NCBI GenBank assembly: GCA_013423325.1
Contig: BLJB01000257.1
Location: 1 to 11,354, forward strand
Direction of reading: 5' to 3'
DNA: 11,354 nt
Origin: Usnea hakonensis
Lineage: Eukaryota > Ascomycota > Lecanoromycetes > Lecanorales > Parmeliaceae
Shown here: positions 1 through 7,642 of the stretch, one piece after another
Layout of the letters: each line of letters begins with the position of its first letter
Numbering within the stretch: the stretch's first letter is position 1
Notes under the pieces: model-generated
Told to the model about the DNA's origin: nothing
What the model saw: the letters and a program-made list of their open reading frames with translations, nothing else
Database searches by the model: none
Position numbers and translations under genes: made by a program

Positions 1-1
1 A

Positions 2-720
2 AGCCTCCGCGACGCCTACGGAAATCCCTTTGAAGCCGAAGACGCCCGTATATATCTTCGTAACACCCTTAGACAGGATAAGATGACTTTTCCTGAATAC
101 CTCCTACTCTTCGTGGCTAAGAAAGAACGCGCTAATATGGATAATAGCGCCCTTATCGAATGCCTTCGCCTAGGAGTTAACTTCTCCACCTAATAAGCCG
201 CTATTGCCTAGCGTAGTCCCGAGGGTAAAGAACCTACTACCTACGACGAATACGTAGCCTATTTTACCGCCGTAGATAATAAAATATAGTATCTAAAGTA
301 TCTCTATCCTCGAGCTACTACCCCCGTCCCTATATCTAAGCCGAAACTCTCTGCCCCGGCCTCCGTTCCAAGCGCCAAAACGGCCTCCTCCTCCGCCCCT
401 ATCCCCGTCGTTGCCACCGTTCCGCTATCTACTGGCGAACCCATAGATCTAGATACAGCTATAGCCGCCGTAAAAGGCAAAAGCCTCGATGTCCCCGGAG
501 TCCGAGATATTTATAATAAGTGGCGGTTGTGCTACTATTATAAGGAGAGTCATAAAGGGAAAACCGCCAAGGACTATCCTAATAAGAAGTCCTCTAACCT
601 CCGTATTGTTGACCTCGATGATACTGCCAGTATTGATAGTGGTGTTCCTATTCCTCCGGGAAAAGTCTAGTCCTTAAGCGAAGTCGCGCTCGAGGACCTA
701 TATACCTCTCTTCTTATCTT
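2..720 (+). pseudogene. gag remnant with zinc knuckle (5' truncated by window edge, RIP stops)
   Basis: Frame 2 reads as a retrotransposon Gag protein: a helical, charged capsid-like segment (residues encoded at about 2-180 are uninterrupted), then stops at the paired TAA TAA near 192 and further TAGs. A Pro/Ala/Ser-rich linker (about 305-450) precedes a zinc-knuckle-like segment at 524-595. There the first Cys (530-532) and the His are kept, but two expected Cys codons read TAC/TAT (Tyr), as TpG to TpA mutation predicts. Gag proteins package the RNA genome in virus-like particles. Gag is in frame 2 and pol in frame 1, with an overlap around 670-780, so the intact parent presumably needed a frameshift or separate initiation. 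The first 180 bases carry more CpA/TpG than the rest. Confidence 0.8.
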
Positions 721-876
721 ATGGCCACGTCTTTTTCTACTCTCCTATAGTCGTACTAAAAGTTTTCTATTTAAACCGCCTTAGAGCTCTTTAAGACTGA
801 TCCCTCGTTTAAGGATAGTTATATGGTAGTCTCCTATATATTACGTTAAGCTTAATTTAGGATTCCTACTCTTACC

Positions 877-1140
877 TTGATCGATTCGGGGGCCTCGGCC
901 TATACTTTTATTGATAAGAATTTCGCGCAATATTATAACCTTCCCCTACACCCCCTGACATACCCTCGTTGCCTCCGTGGCTTTGATGGCCAGACTGCCC
1001 GAACCGGAGATATCACGTATATAGCCTGTATCACTATAGTCCTAGGTAATTACGTAGAACGGTTATTCCTATACGTCACCGGTCTTAACTAATACCCCGT
1101 TATTATAGGTCTTCCTTAGCTCCGATATTATGGAATTCAT
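877..1140 (+). other. pol domain: retropepsin-like aspartic protease
   Basis: The open segment 877-1092 encodes a Leu-Ile-Asp-Ser-Gly-Ala core (catalytic Asp at 883-885, Ser 886-888, Gly 889-891), the hallmark of retrotransposon aspartic proteases. Downstream is the second hydrophobic motif, an Ile-Ile-Gly-Leu-Pro stretch just after the RIP stop at 1090-1092. In the parent this domain would process the Gag-Pol polyprotein. The apparent start at 877 is a TTG inside the domain and is not a real initiation site. The active-site triplet is intact, but the stop prevents a full domain. Confidence 0.82.
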
Positions 1141-1356
1141 ACTAGTTTCGAGTCTAACACTCTAACTATATCCTCGTCCTTCTATTTATCCCATTATTAC
1201 CCTACCCTAGTCAAGATTTAAGGAGTATCTCGAGAAGAAGAGAACTTCTTATCCCCGAAAGAATCTTAGAAAGTCTGGGAGCTCGAAGATCAAGAAAACC
1301 CCGAAGACTCTTTCAGTCTAGATATTAGTATCTCGTCTGCCCCTCAGGAAACCCCT

Positions 1357-1548
1357 AGCCTAGTTGTTTAGAAGGAATACCCTCGTATATTGCTCGTTCG
1401 GGAAGAACCTATAATTCCTAGCCCTATTGTTTAAAAGGAACTTATAGAACCTAGTCTAGTCGTTTAGAAGGAATACCCTCGTATATTGCCCGTTCGGGAA
1501 GAACCCGTAATTCCTAGCCCTGTTGTTCAAAAGAAACTCATAGAATAC
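1357..1548 (+). repeat. two tandem 96-bp units in the protease-RT linker
   Basis: Unit 1 is 1357-1452 and unit 2 is 1453-1548. Each encodes 32 codons with the pattern Pro-Ser-x-Val-Val-(Gln or stop)-Lys-Glu, then Tyr-Pro-Arg-Ile-Leu and Val-Arg-Glu-Glu-Pro. Within each unit the Pro-Ser-x-Val-Val-x-Lys motif appears twice, so the block looks like a nested duplication. The period is a multiple of three, so the frame is kept. The two units differ mainly at RIP-type positions (CAA against TAA, CCT against ATT-like changes). It is a spacer in the polyprotein with no recognisable function. Confidence 0.85.
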
Positions 1549-2028
1549 CTTAGTCCTCGCCTAAGTTCTTCTCCCGCTATCGAAGAAGAAGATACCCCTA
1601 GCCGAATCGTCTAAGTAATCTAGAAGGGATATTACCCTAAGCTCAAGTATCGATGCCCCTCGTCTCGGCGTTCGTCCTCTAAGAGGCGAGCTCGTTAGGC
1701 TCAGCGTCCTCCTATTTACCTCGATATTATCGAGCTGGGAGCGCGCGGCTTTAACTATACTGTACGTCTTAAAGACTCCGAACTCTTTAGCCTTACCTTA
1801 ACCTAGATAGATTCCTTCCTCGGTTACTCTTCGCCGAAGTAAATACCTATTTCGAATTCGCCTCCTAGTCTCCGCTATATTCCCGAGAACCCGTACCTAT
1901 ATATAGGGACCTAGCCTTATAACTATAATCAAGATTACCGCCTTACTCTGTATTAAATAGGAAAAGAACTTTATTTGGCCGCCACCGATTCCCTAGAAAA
2001 CCTTGAAGTATATCGATAAAGTAAAAAC

Positions 2029-2760
2029 GTCGATCCCGCCGTCCTTCTACCCGCTCGATATCATAAGTACCTACACGTCTTCTCAAAATAAGAGGCCGAT
2101 ATCCTGCCCTAATATAGACCCTACGATTATATTATCCACCTTAAGGAAGGTGTCTAACCCCCTAGTTCTACCCTATATAGTATGAGCTATAATGAGGCTC
2201 TCGAACTCCGCCGCTACCTAGACGAGAACCTAAGTAAAGGGTTTATCCGAGCTAGTCGCTCCGAGGCCGCGGCTCCCGTCCTCTTTATTAAAAAGCCTAG
2301 TAGGGGTCTACGTTTTTACGTAGACTATAGAGGCCTTAATGCTATTACCGTCAAGAATCGATACCCTCTACCCTTGATCTCCGAGACCCTAAACCGCCTT
2401 AGCCGAGCTAAGATCTTTACTAAGCTAGATATTATTACCGCTTTCAATAGGATCCGTATCTAGGAGGGAGACGAGTCCCTTACCGCGTTCCGTACTTGCT
2501 TCGGACTATTCGAGTACCTAGTTATACTATTTAGGCTATATAATAGGCCCGCTACGTTCTAGAACTATATTAATAACACTCTCCGCGAATACCTTGATAA
2601 CTTCTATACCGCGTACCTCGATAATATCCTGATCTATAGCGATAACGAGATCGAGTATAAGATTTATATTAACCGCGTCCTGCGTAAATTAGCCTAAGCT
2701 AGTCTATAAGTAGATATTACGAAATATACCTTCTATATTACCTAAGTCCCCTACCTCGGC
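2029..2760 (+). other. pol domain: reverse transcriptase, catalytic YLDD changed to YLDN
   Basis: The frame at 2029 opens with the segment that typically precedes RT in fungal gypsy elements, and 2182-2463 is an open stretch holding the RT fingers and palm. Motif A Leu-Asp-Ile-Ile-x-Ala-Phe is present, with the catalytic Asp at 2428-2430. The Tyr-x-Asp-Asp motif lies at 2614-2625 and reads Tyr-Leu-Asp-Asn: the second Asp codon GAT is AAT, a TpG to TpA RIP change. With the stops (2461-2463 and many later), this copy cannot make active reverse transcriptase. RT would copy the element RNA to cDNA in the virus-like particle. Confidence 0.92.
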
Positions 2761-2989
2761 CTAATTATTACCACCGAGGGAGTTAAGATAGACCCTACCA
2801 AAGTCGATACTATTATTAATTAGCCTAGCCTCGTTAATATCAAAGATATTTAAAGCTTCCTAGGATTTACAAATTTCTATAGAAGGTTCATCTATAGCTA
2901 TAGTAAGCTCGCCGCCCCTTTGACTAATCTTATACGAAAAGATATTAAGTTCGCCTAGACCGCCGAATACTAAATAGCCTTTAAAGTTC

Positions 2990-3450
2990 TTAAAAAGGCG
3001 TTTACCTCCGATATAGTCCTACGTTATTATAACCTAGACCTCAAGATCGTAGTAGAAACCGATACTTCTGACTATATTTCTAGAGGAATCCTGTCCTAGT
3101 ATAGCGATAATAGTAAACTATACCCTATCGCCTATTTCTCCAAGAAATATAGCCCTATAGAATATAATTACGAGATCTATAATAAGGAACTTATAGCTAT
3201 CGTTCGAGCCTTTAAAGAATAGCGTCCTAAGCTCGAGGGCTCTCTATCCCCTATTAAAGTTATTATTGATTATAAGAACCTTGAATACTTTATATTAACT
3301 AAGATACTTAGTCGCCGCTAAGTACGTTAGAGCGAGTTCTTGTCTCACTTTAACTACTAGATAACTTACCGACCTGGTAAAGCCGATAGTAAACCTAACG
3401 TATTGACGCGTCGCTCAGGAGATCTCCCCAAGGAGGGGGATACTTAGGAC
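2990..3450 (+). other. pol domain: RNase H
   Basis: Downstream of RT in the same frame is a Glu-Thr-Asp-x-Ser-Asp motif (first catalytic Asp at 3061-3063), a Tyr-Glu-Ile-Tyr-x-Lys-Glu-Leu motif carrying the second acidic residue near 3175-3195, and an Ile-Ile-Asp-Tyr-Lys-Asn-Leu motif near 3265, where fungal gypsy elements usually have Asp-His. The His to Tyr change fits RIP. A Leu-Thr-Arg-Arg segment near 3403 marks the end of the domain. RNase H removes the RNA strand of the RNA:DNA hybrid. Stops at several Gln and Trp positions disable it. Confidence 0.85.
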
Positions 3451-3699
3451 CCTAGATACCTATATTAGTATTAGACCGTACTAAAAACCTATATTTTAGA
3501 CCCCAGAGTTCTCGACCTTTAATACAGAACGGTCAGCCTAGACCCTATCTAGTTACACCTGTCTCCGCTCCAGCCTTCGCCTCCAGTAACCCTGGCCCCT
3601 ATAGACCTAGATACCGAAGAACCTGACGTCGAAATAGACGATCCGGAACCTTAGTTAGACTAAGATACCCCTATACCTAATAATGACCCAGCCGATATA

Positions 3700-4930
3700 C
3701 CTACCTAGATATTATGGGACCGAGCTCAAGCCAAAGATATATTTGGACTATAGATCCTAGAAGCCCTTCGTAATAGCGATTATTACTATAGTAAAATCCC
3801 CCTTACCGAATACGAGGAACGTAATAACGCTCTATACTTCCGCGGTAGGAAGTATATACCTAACTCCAATAGCCTTCGCCTACGAATCATCTAACTCGCT
3901 TATAATAGTATAGCTAGTAGATATCCAGGATAAGCAAAATTATACGAACTCGTTAATCGAGCCTATTAGTAGCCTAACGTTTATAAATACGTTTAACGCT
4001 TCGTCCGTAATTACTATATATATACTCGAGCTAAGCCCTCGCGTTAAAGAGTTTAAGGCTAGTTAAGACCCTTACCGGTACTATAACGCCGTTGGCGTAA
4101 CGTCTCTATAGACTACGTAGGTCCCCTTCCTCCAAGTACCTATATAGGAATTACCTATCAATATATTCTCGTCTTCGTTAACCGTCTCACTAAGATAAGA
4201 TATATAGTCCCTACTATTACTATAGAGCCTAAAGAGGCCGCTTAAGCTCTCTATACTTACGTTTAGAAATACTACGATATACCCGAGTTCCTTACGTCCG
4301 ATCGCGGTACCCAGTTTATCTCCGACGTCTTTAAGCACCTATATAGGATACTTAGAATCGATACTAAGCTTTCTACCGCCTACTACCCCGAGACCGATAG
4401 CTAAATAGAACGCTTTAATACTATTATAGAACACTACCTCCGAGCCTTCTATAATTATATATAGGACGACTAGGCTAAGTGGATACCTGGCGCAGAGTTT
4501 TCTATAAATAATGCCCTATCCGCAACCACCTTAGCCTCGCCATTCCTCGCTAACTCTGGTCAGAATCCTCGTCTCGGCTTTAAACCCCCGGAGCCCCTTC
4601 CTACCGACCTTACCGCCTAGTCTTATACTAAGCTTCTAGATATCGAGAACTTTACTAAGAAGATAGAAGAACTCACCGAGTACCTCCATAACGAAATGCT
4701 AATCGCTTAGGCTATTTATAAGGCTAACGTTAATACTTACTATCGCCCCAGCCCTCGCTACTCCGTCGATAACTAAGTCTGGCTTAATACTAAGAACCTC
4801 AATACCGCCTATCCTTCTATTAAATTAGACGACCACTATATAGGCCCCTTTCGAGTTAAGCGCGTATTTCGTAACCCTCTTATTATAGAGCTAGAGCTCT
4901 CCGAGTCTATATAGGTATATCCCGTCTTCC
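3700..4930 (+). other. pol domain: integrase, DDE residues kept but HHCC zinc finger lost
   Basis: The N-terminal zinc-binding region lies at about 3880-4040. All four expected ligands now read Tyr: the His positions at 3901-3903 and 3922-3924, and the Cys positions at 4012-4014 and 4021-4023. The core follows with Asp at 4111-4113, Asp at 4300-4302 and Glu at 4408-4410; the second Asp and the Glu are 35 residues apart, the D,D(35)E geometry of retroviral-type integrases. A GPY/F-like Gly-Pro-Phe-x-Val segment lies near 4842-4860. The catalytic triad escaped because none of its codons offered a damaging CpA/TpG in that context. Multiple TAA/TAG make the protein unmakeable. Confidence 0.9.
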
Positions 4931-5028
4931 ATATTAACCTCCTAAGCCATATAGCTACTAACCCCTTGCCCGGCCAAATTCAGGCCCCTCGTAAACCCGT
5001 GATTACCGAGAATGGCGAACGTTCTTAG

Positions 5029-5200
5029 TATATAAACGGTATCCTGAACTTTAAGCTTGATCGCCGGTATACCCCCGCTCTTCTCAAATATTACGTGGAC
5101 TAGGAAGGCTATAACCCTACGTAGGAACCCTTTAACCTCCTTAATAATAGTTAAGACGTAATAAACGACTTCTATACTACTAATCCCGCCCGTCCAGGAC
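5029..5200 (+). other. pol C-terminal chromodomain (degraded)
   Basis: After the integrase the frame reads Ile-Leu-Asn-Phe-x-Leu-Asp-Arg-Arg, then Tyr-Tyr-Val-Asp-(Trp to stop)-Glu-Gly-Tyr and Asn-Pro-Thr-(Trp to stop)-Glu-Pro, the chromodomain core. Both Trp codons are TAG (5101-5103 and 5122-5124), exactly what TGG becomes under RIP. Chromodomains of chromoviruses are thought to steer integration to methylated-histone heterochromatin, which fits the repeat-rich setting here. The assignment rests on the motif order and on its position after the integrase. Confidence 0.8.
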
Positions 5201-5303
5201 CCTATATTACCCCTTATACTATACCTCGATATCAATGTAATAACTTATAGTATTTAGTTGCTTCGCCTCGCCTTGCCTCTTACCTCGTCCCGTCTCCGCC
5301 TTC

Positions 5304-5415
5304 GTCCACTATAACGTTAAAATATACCCAGTCCTCGTCTCGCCTCGCCTAGTTCTAATCGTCTACTATGACGTTAAAATACGCCTAGCCCTCCTCTCGC
5401 CGCCTAGTCTTCGCC
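5304..5415 (+). repeat. two imperfect tandem units of about 57 bp in the pol tail / pre-PPT region
   Basis: Unit 1 begins at 5304 and unit 2 at 5361. Both start with GT(C/T)CACTAT-like sequence followed by ACGTTAAAATA and then a TC/CG-rich run. The surrounding 5240-5520 is pyrimidine-rich with recurrent TCGCCT/TCGTCT words. It may encode a Ser/Leu-rich tail or be an untranslated spacer before the polypurine tract. Confidence 0.65.
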
Positions 5416-5519
5416 TATATCTCGTTTAGTCTTCACCTCCGTCCTCGCCTTGTCTCCGCCTTTGTCTTTACCTTCGCCTCGTCTTGTTTCTTTGTCTGCT
5501 TCGCAGGAGCTCAGCCTTC

Positions 5520-5529
5520 GAAGGGGGAG
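5520..5529 (+). other. polypurine tract for plus-strand priming
   Basis: A ten-base pure purine run GAAGGGGGAG sits four bases before the inferred LTR start, the expected position of the polypurine tract that primes plus-strand DNA synthesis in LTR retrotransposons. Identification is positional; the LTR edge supports it independently. Confidence 0.75.
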
Positions 5530-5533
5530 CTAC

Positions 5534-5715
5534 TATCACGGTGTGGATCTGAGTCTAGTTAGGTTAATCTATGCGATAGCCGACGGTTTAGGCGACAGCC
5601 CCTTAAGGACTGCTCGTATCCCCCCATTCTTTCTTGCTTCCTTGTCTTTCGTCTTGTGTATCTAGCCTAGTCCCTAGTATACAATAATCCATCGATCTAT
5701 GTCTAGTCCTTGACA
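5534..5715 (+). repeat. 3' LTR (182 bp)
   Basis: The inferred start is TATCACGG, read as a RIP-altered TGTCACGG, and the inferred end is TGACA at 5711-5715. TGTCA and TGACA are inverse complements, as expected for LTR termini. The start follows the polypurine tract closely. The LTR retains clearly more CpA and TpG than the pol body, so it is less RIP-damaged. The 5' LTR is outside the window, so the boundaries cannot be confirmed by comparing two copies. The following AAGAC (5716-5720) would be the target-site duplication if the edge is right. Confidence 0.7.
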
Positions 5716-6039
5716 AAGACTTAGAGTATATCTTTACTTTTAGGATTATATTTAGATTATTTTTAATAAAGGTATCTCGTATAAATATAATATATTAATT
5801 TAAACTTCTAATCTATTACTTTCTACTCTATTTAATATTAACTACTTTATATAAAGAGCCTAACTTAGCTTTATCTTATACGAAGATAAAGGTTACTAGT
5901 CTTAAATACTATATAGAGGTATAGGCTTATTATTTAAGTATAAAATAATATATTAGATATATACTAATATACGATAAATAAATAGATAAATAAATAGAAA
6001 TAAAACTCTTCGTATATATTTTAGAGAACTATAGGGTTC
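5716..6039. other. AT-rich, RIP-like intergenic debris, no gene seen
   Basis: About 320 bases with almost no CpA or TpG and long TATA/TTAA runs. No protein motif is visible in any frame. It may be an older repeat mutated beyond recognition. A short AAATAGATAAATAAATAG run lies near 5977-5996. Confidence 0.6.
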
Positions 6040-6365
6040 CCCTATAATCCCGAAGGGCCTAGTAGCTTCCTCTTTCTCTACTTTAGCCCTAGTAGCTATC
6101 GCCGGATTAGCCCGTAATTATTCCCCGGAGACTAAGATCTCGAGCCGCCGTAAGGTAGTAGGTAATAATCGTCCGATCTATTATCTCCGTTATTATTCTA
6201 AGAGTACCGGAGGCTATAATCCCGCTATTTATAATTAGCGTACGCCCTACTAAAGTACCCCGGAAGGCGGCGGTACTCTAGGAAGGGGCGGAGACCTAGG
6301 CCCCCCTAATATTAATAGTAAGTACGCGGTAGTACCTACCCCCGATTCTAGATTAAGATCGTATT
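6040..6365. pseudogene. GC-richer degraded patch, possibly ex-coding, unidentified
   Basis: This stretch is distinctly richer in GC than its surroundings yet still lacks CpA and TpG, so it was probably a GC-rich repeat hit by RIP. On +, the frame through TTAGCCCTAGTAGCTATC near 6083 stays open for roughly 50 codons and continues past two TAG/TAA that could be former Gln codons, toward a Gly-rich segment near 6260-6300. I recognise no family. It could be a fragment of a DNA or non-LTR element, or the pattern could be chance. Confidence 0.3.
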
Positions 6366-7310
6366 AATATAGCTTAGACAATATAATCCTATTTAATATA
6401 ATAAGATTATATTAAGTACGAATATTATATCTACGTCTAGAAAGGCTAGGATTATAAGCTATCTAGATATATATATCTACCCTTATATCTACTACTATCC
6501 TATTAGGAGGATAGAGTACTAATTAGTAGAGGTACTAGCTAAGGCTACTAAGGCCGCGTTATAGATAATAAGAACCTTATTATATAAAGTTAGCTAACTA
6601 ACTTAAATAGTAAGAGAAATAGTAAAGATAATAAGATAAAATAATAGCTTCGTATATATATTAGTAGTAGTAGGGGGGGGCTTAGTAGATTAATAAGGGT
6701 AGTAGTAGTACTATTATATAAAGTCTAAATTAGTAAGGTATTCTAATAAGTACTACTACTATAGCTATAGTATAGTACTTATAGTAAAGGGAAAAAGCTA
6801 CTTACTTAATAGTAGTAATAATAGTAGTAGTAGTAGTAGGGGGGAGCTTCGTATAGAGCTAGTTAGCTAGATACTTATATAATTAGAAAGATAGGTATCT
6901 ATTACTTATCTAGTAGTATAGTTATAGTAGTAGTACTACGAATCTAGTTAGTTACGTACTTAGATATTTAAAATATAAGGGTATAGTAACTTATTTAGTA
7001 ATAATAATAGTAATGATAGAGGAAGCTTTATACGGAGCTAGTTAGCTATATACTCGTATAATTAGAGAGATAGGTATCTATTACTTACCTTAGTAGTAGT
7101 AATAATAATATTAATAAGGAAGAAGAAAAGAAAGAAAGTAGAATCTTTATATGAAGAAAAATTTTTACGCGCTAAGGCTAGCCCTATTTAGGCCTAGCTA
7201 CTACTCTTATTAATTCTATAGCTATATAAAGTTATATAGAAAGTAATTAATTAATCTATAGACTCGTACGAGTATTAGGGAAGTATAGAAAGTATTTAGA
7301 TATTAGACGA
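6366..7310. other. AT-rich RIP debris with TAG/TAA-type triplet tracts, no gene seen
   Basis: No reading frame shows protein-like content. The stretch contains many runs of TAG, TAA, AGT and AAT triplets (for example around 6718-6725, 6810-6840, 6990-7012 and 7090-7115), plus G runs at 6672-6679 and 6839-6844. CpA and TpG are almost missing. The triplet tracts could be CAG/CTG- or TGG-type repeats converted by RIP, or simple A/T repeats from the start. Confidence 0.6.
6803..7112. repeat. degenerate tandem repeat, period about 180 bp, two copies
   Basis: The core AGCTT(C/T)(G/A)TA, then GAGCTAGTTAGCTA, GATAGGTATCTATTACTTA and a TAGTAGTA run, starts at 6845 and recurs from 7024, a spacing of 179 bases. 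Each core is preceded by a (A/C)TTA(C/T)TTA plus TAGTAATAATAG-like tract at about 6803 and 6986. Differences between copies are mostly A/G and C/T transitions. A weaker AGCTTCGTATATATA match near 6648 may be an older third copy. Confidence 0.7.
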
Positions 7311-7319
7311 ATAGTGTAC

Positions 7320-7338
7320 GAAAAAGAAAAAAAAAAAT
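7320..7338 (+). other. A-rich tract at the edge of the RIP block
   Basis: GAAAAAGAAAAAAAAAAA-type sequence lies exactly where CpA/TpG-free DNA gives way to normal composition. It could be the 3' poly(A) tail of an inserted non-LTR element on +, now unrecognisable, or a simple A tract. No target-site duplication could be assigned. Confidence 0.35.
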
Positions 7339-7642
7339 CAGGTTTGATATTATCACATAGCCAGCCGTCGTCCACCCTACCGCCATCTTGTGCGGGGAAG
7401 ATGGAGGCTGAAGAGCTATCCTGGAGCTAGCCTTAAAAAGGCCATTGTTCGCGAGCTCGATGCCTTTAGCTTTAATTAGTAGTAAGCATACTCTGAAGGC
7501 TTGCTGGCGGAGCGGAGTCCGACCAATGTCCTTGGAGCTCGTGGTCGGTAGTGCGCTGACCGCACAGGTAGGTGAAGCCGGCAGCTTGGCAGGCAATCGT
7601 TCTTTCGCCAAAATATTCCCCCTGCATTCTGCAAATCTTGTA
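7339..7642. other. normal-composition spacer, probably NSE1 3' UTR plus unassigned DNA
   Basis: About 300 bases 3' of the NSE1-like stop codon, with ordinary CpA and TpG. Open frames on both strands cross it, but none looks like protein from a family I know, and they are mutually overlapping. No tRNA or 5S rRNA signature is visible. The proximal part is presumably the 3' UTR on -. Confidence 0.5.

Larger units (their letters stand above)
721..5532 (+). pseudogene. pol polyprotein pseudogene (PR-RT-RH-IN-chromodomain), RIP-inactivated
   Basis: One frame (frame 1) carries all pol domains from an ATG at 721 to the polypurine tract. Many codons in this frame have become TAA or TAG; I met no TGA stop. 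Substitutions follow RIP on both strands: Gln to stop (C to T on +), and Trp to stop, Cys to Tyr and Asp to Asn (G to A on +). Absence of indels over about 4.8 kb indicates damage by point mutation rather than by slow decay. The true start is uncertain; the 721 ATG is the first Met codon in frame that lies upstream of the protease and downstream of the zinc knuckle. The end is equally uncertain, because the tail after about 5240 is low-complexity Ser/Pro/Leu-rich and could be non-coding. Confidence 0.88.
1..5715 (+). mobile_element. Ty3/gypsy chromovirus-type LTR retrotransposon, RIP-degraded, 5' end outside window
   Basis: Domain order on + is gag, aspartic protease, reverse transcriptase, RNase H, integrase, chromodomain, polypurine tract and 3' LTR, the arrangement of Ty3/gypsy chromoviruses (integrase after RNase H, chromodomain at the C end). 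The 5' LTR, primer-binding site and first part of gag lie before base 1. CpA and TpG are almost absent through the body and TpA is in excess; dozens of in-frame TAA/TAG interrupt it, yet I saw no frameshift inside pol. That is the RIP pattern of filamentous ascomycetes, so the copy is dead. Family assignment rests on recognisable motifs in the translated frame rather than on a database search. Confidence 0.93.

Noticed and set aside
4081..4338. 85-codon open frame on -
   Set aside because: It lies opposite the integrase catalytic core; the + frame shows the DDE motif, so this is a shadow frame opened by RIP-altered codons.
4942..5235. 97-codon open frame on -
   Set aside because: It is antisense to the integrase end and chromodomain, with no family-like content.
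5450..5665. 71-codon open frame on + across the polypurine tract and LTR
   Set aside because: It crosses the PPT/LTR junction and is Ser/Leu-rich low complexity; not a plausible gene.
6803..7112. CRISPR-like array or tRNA cluster
   Set aside because: The repeats are long, degenerate and AT-rich in a eukaryotic transposon context, with no uniform spacers and no tRNA arm signatures.
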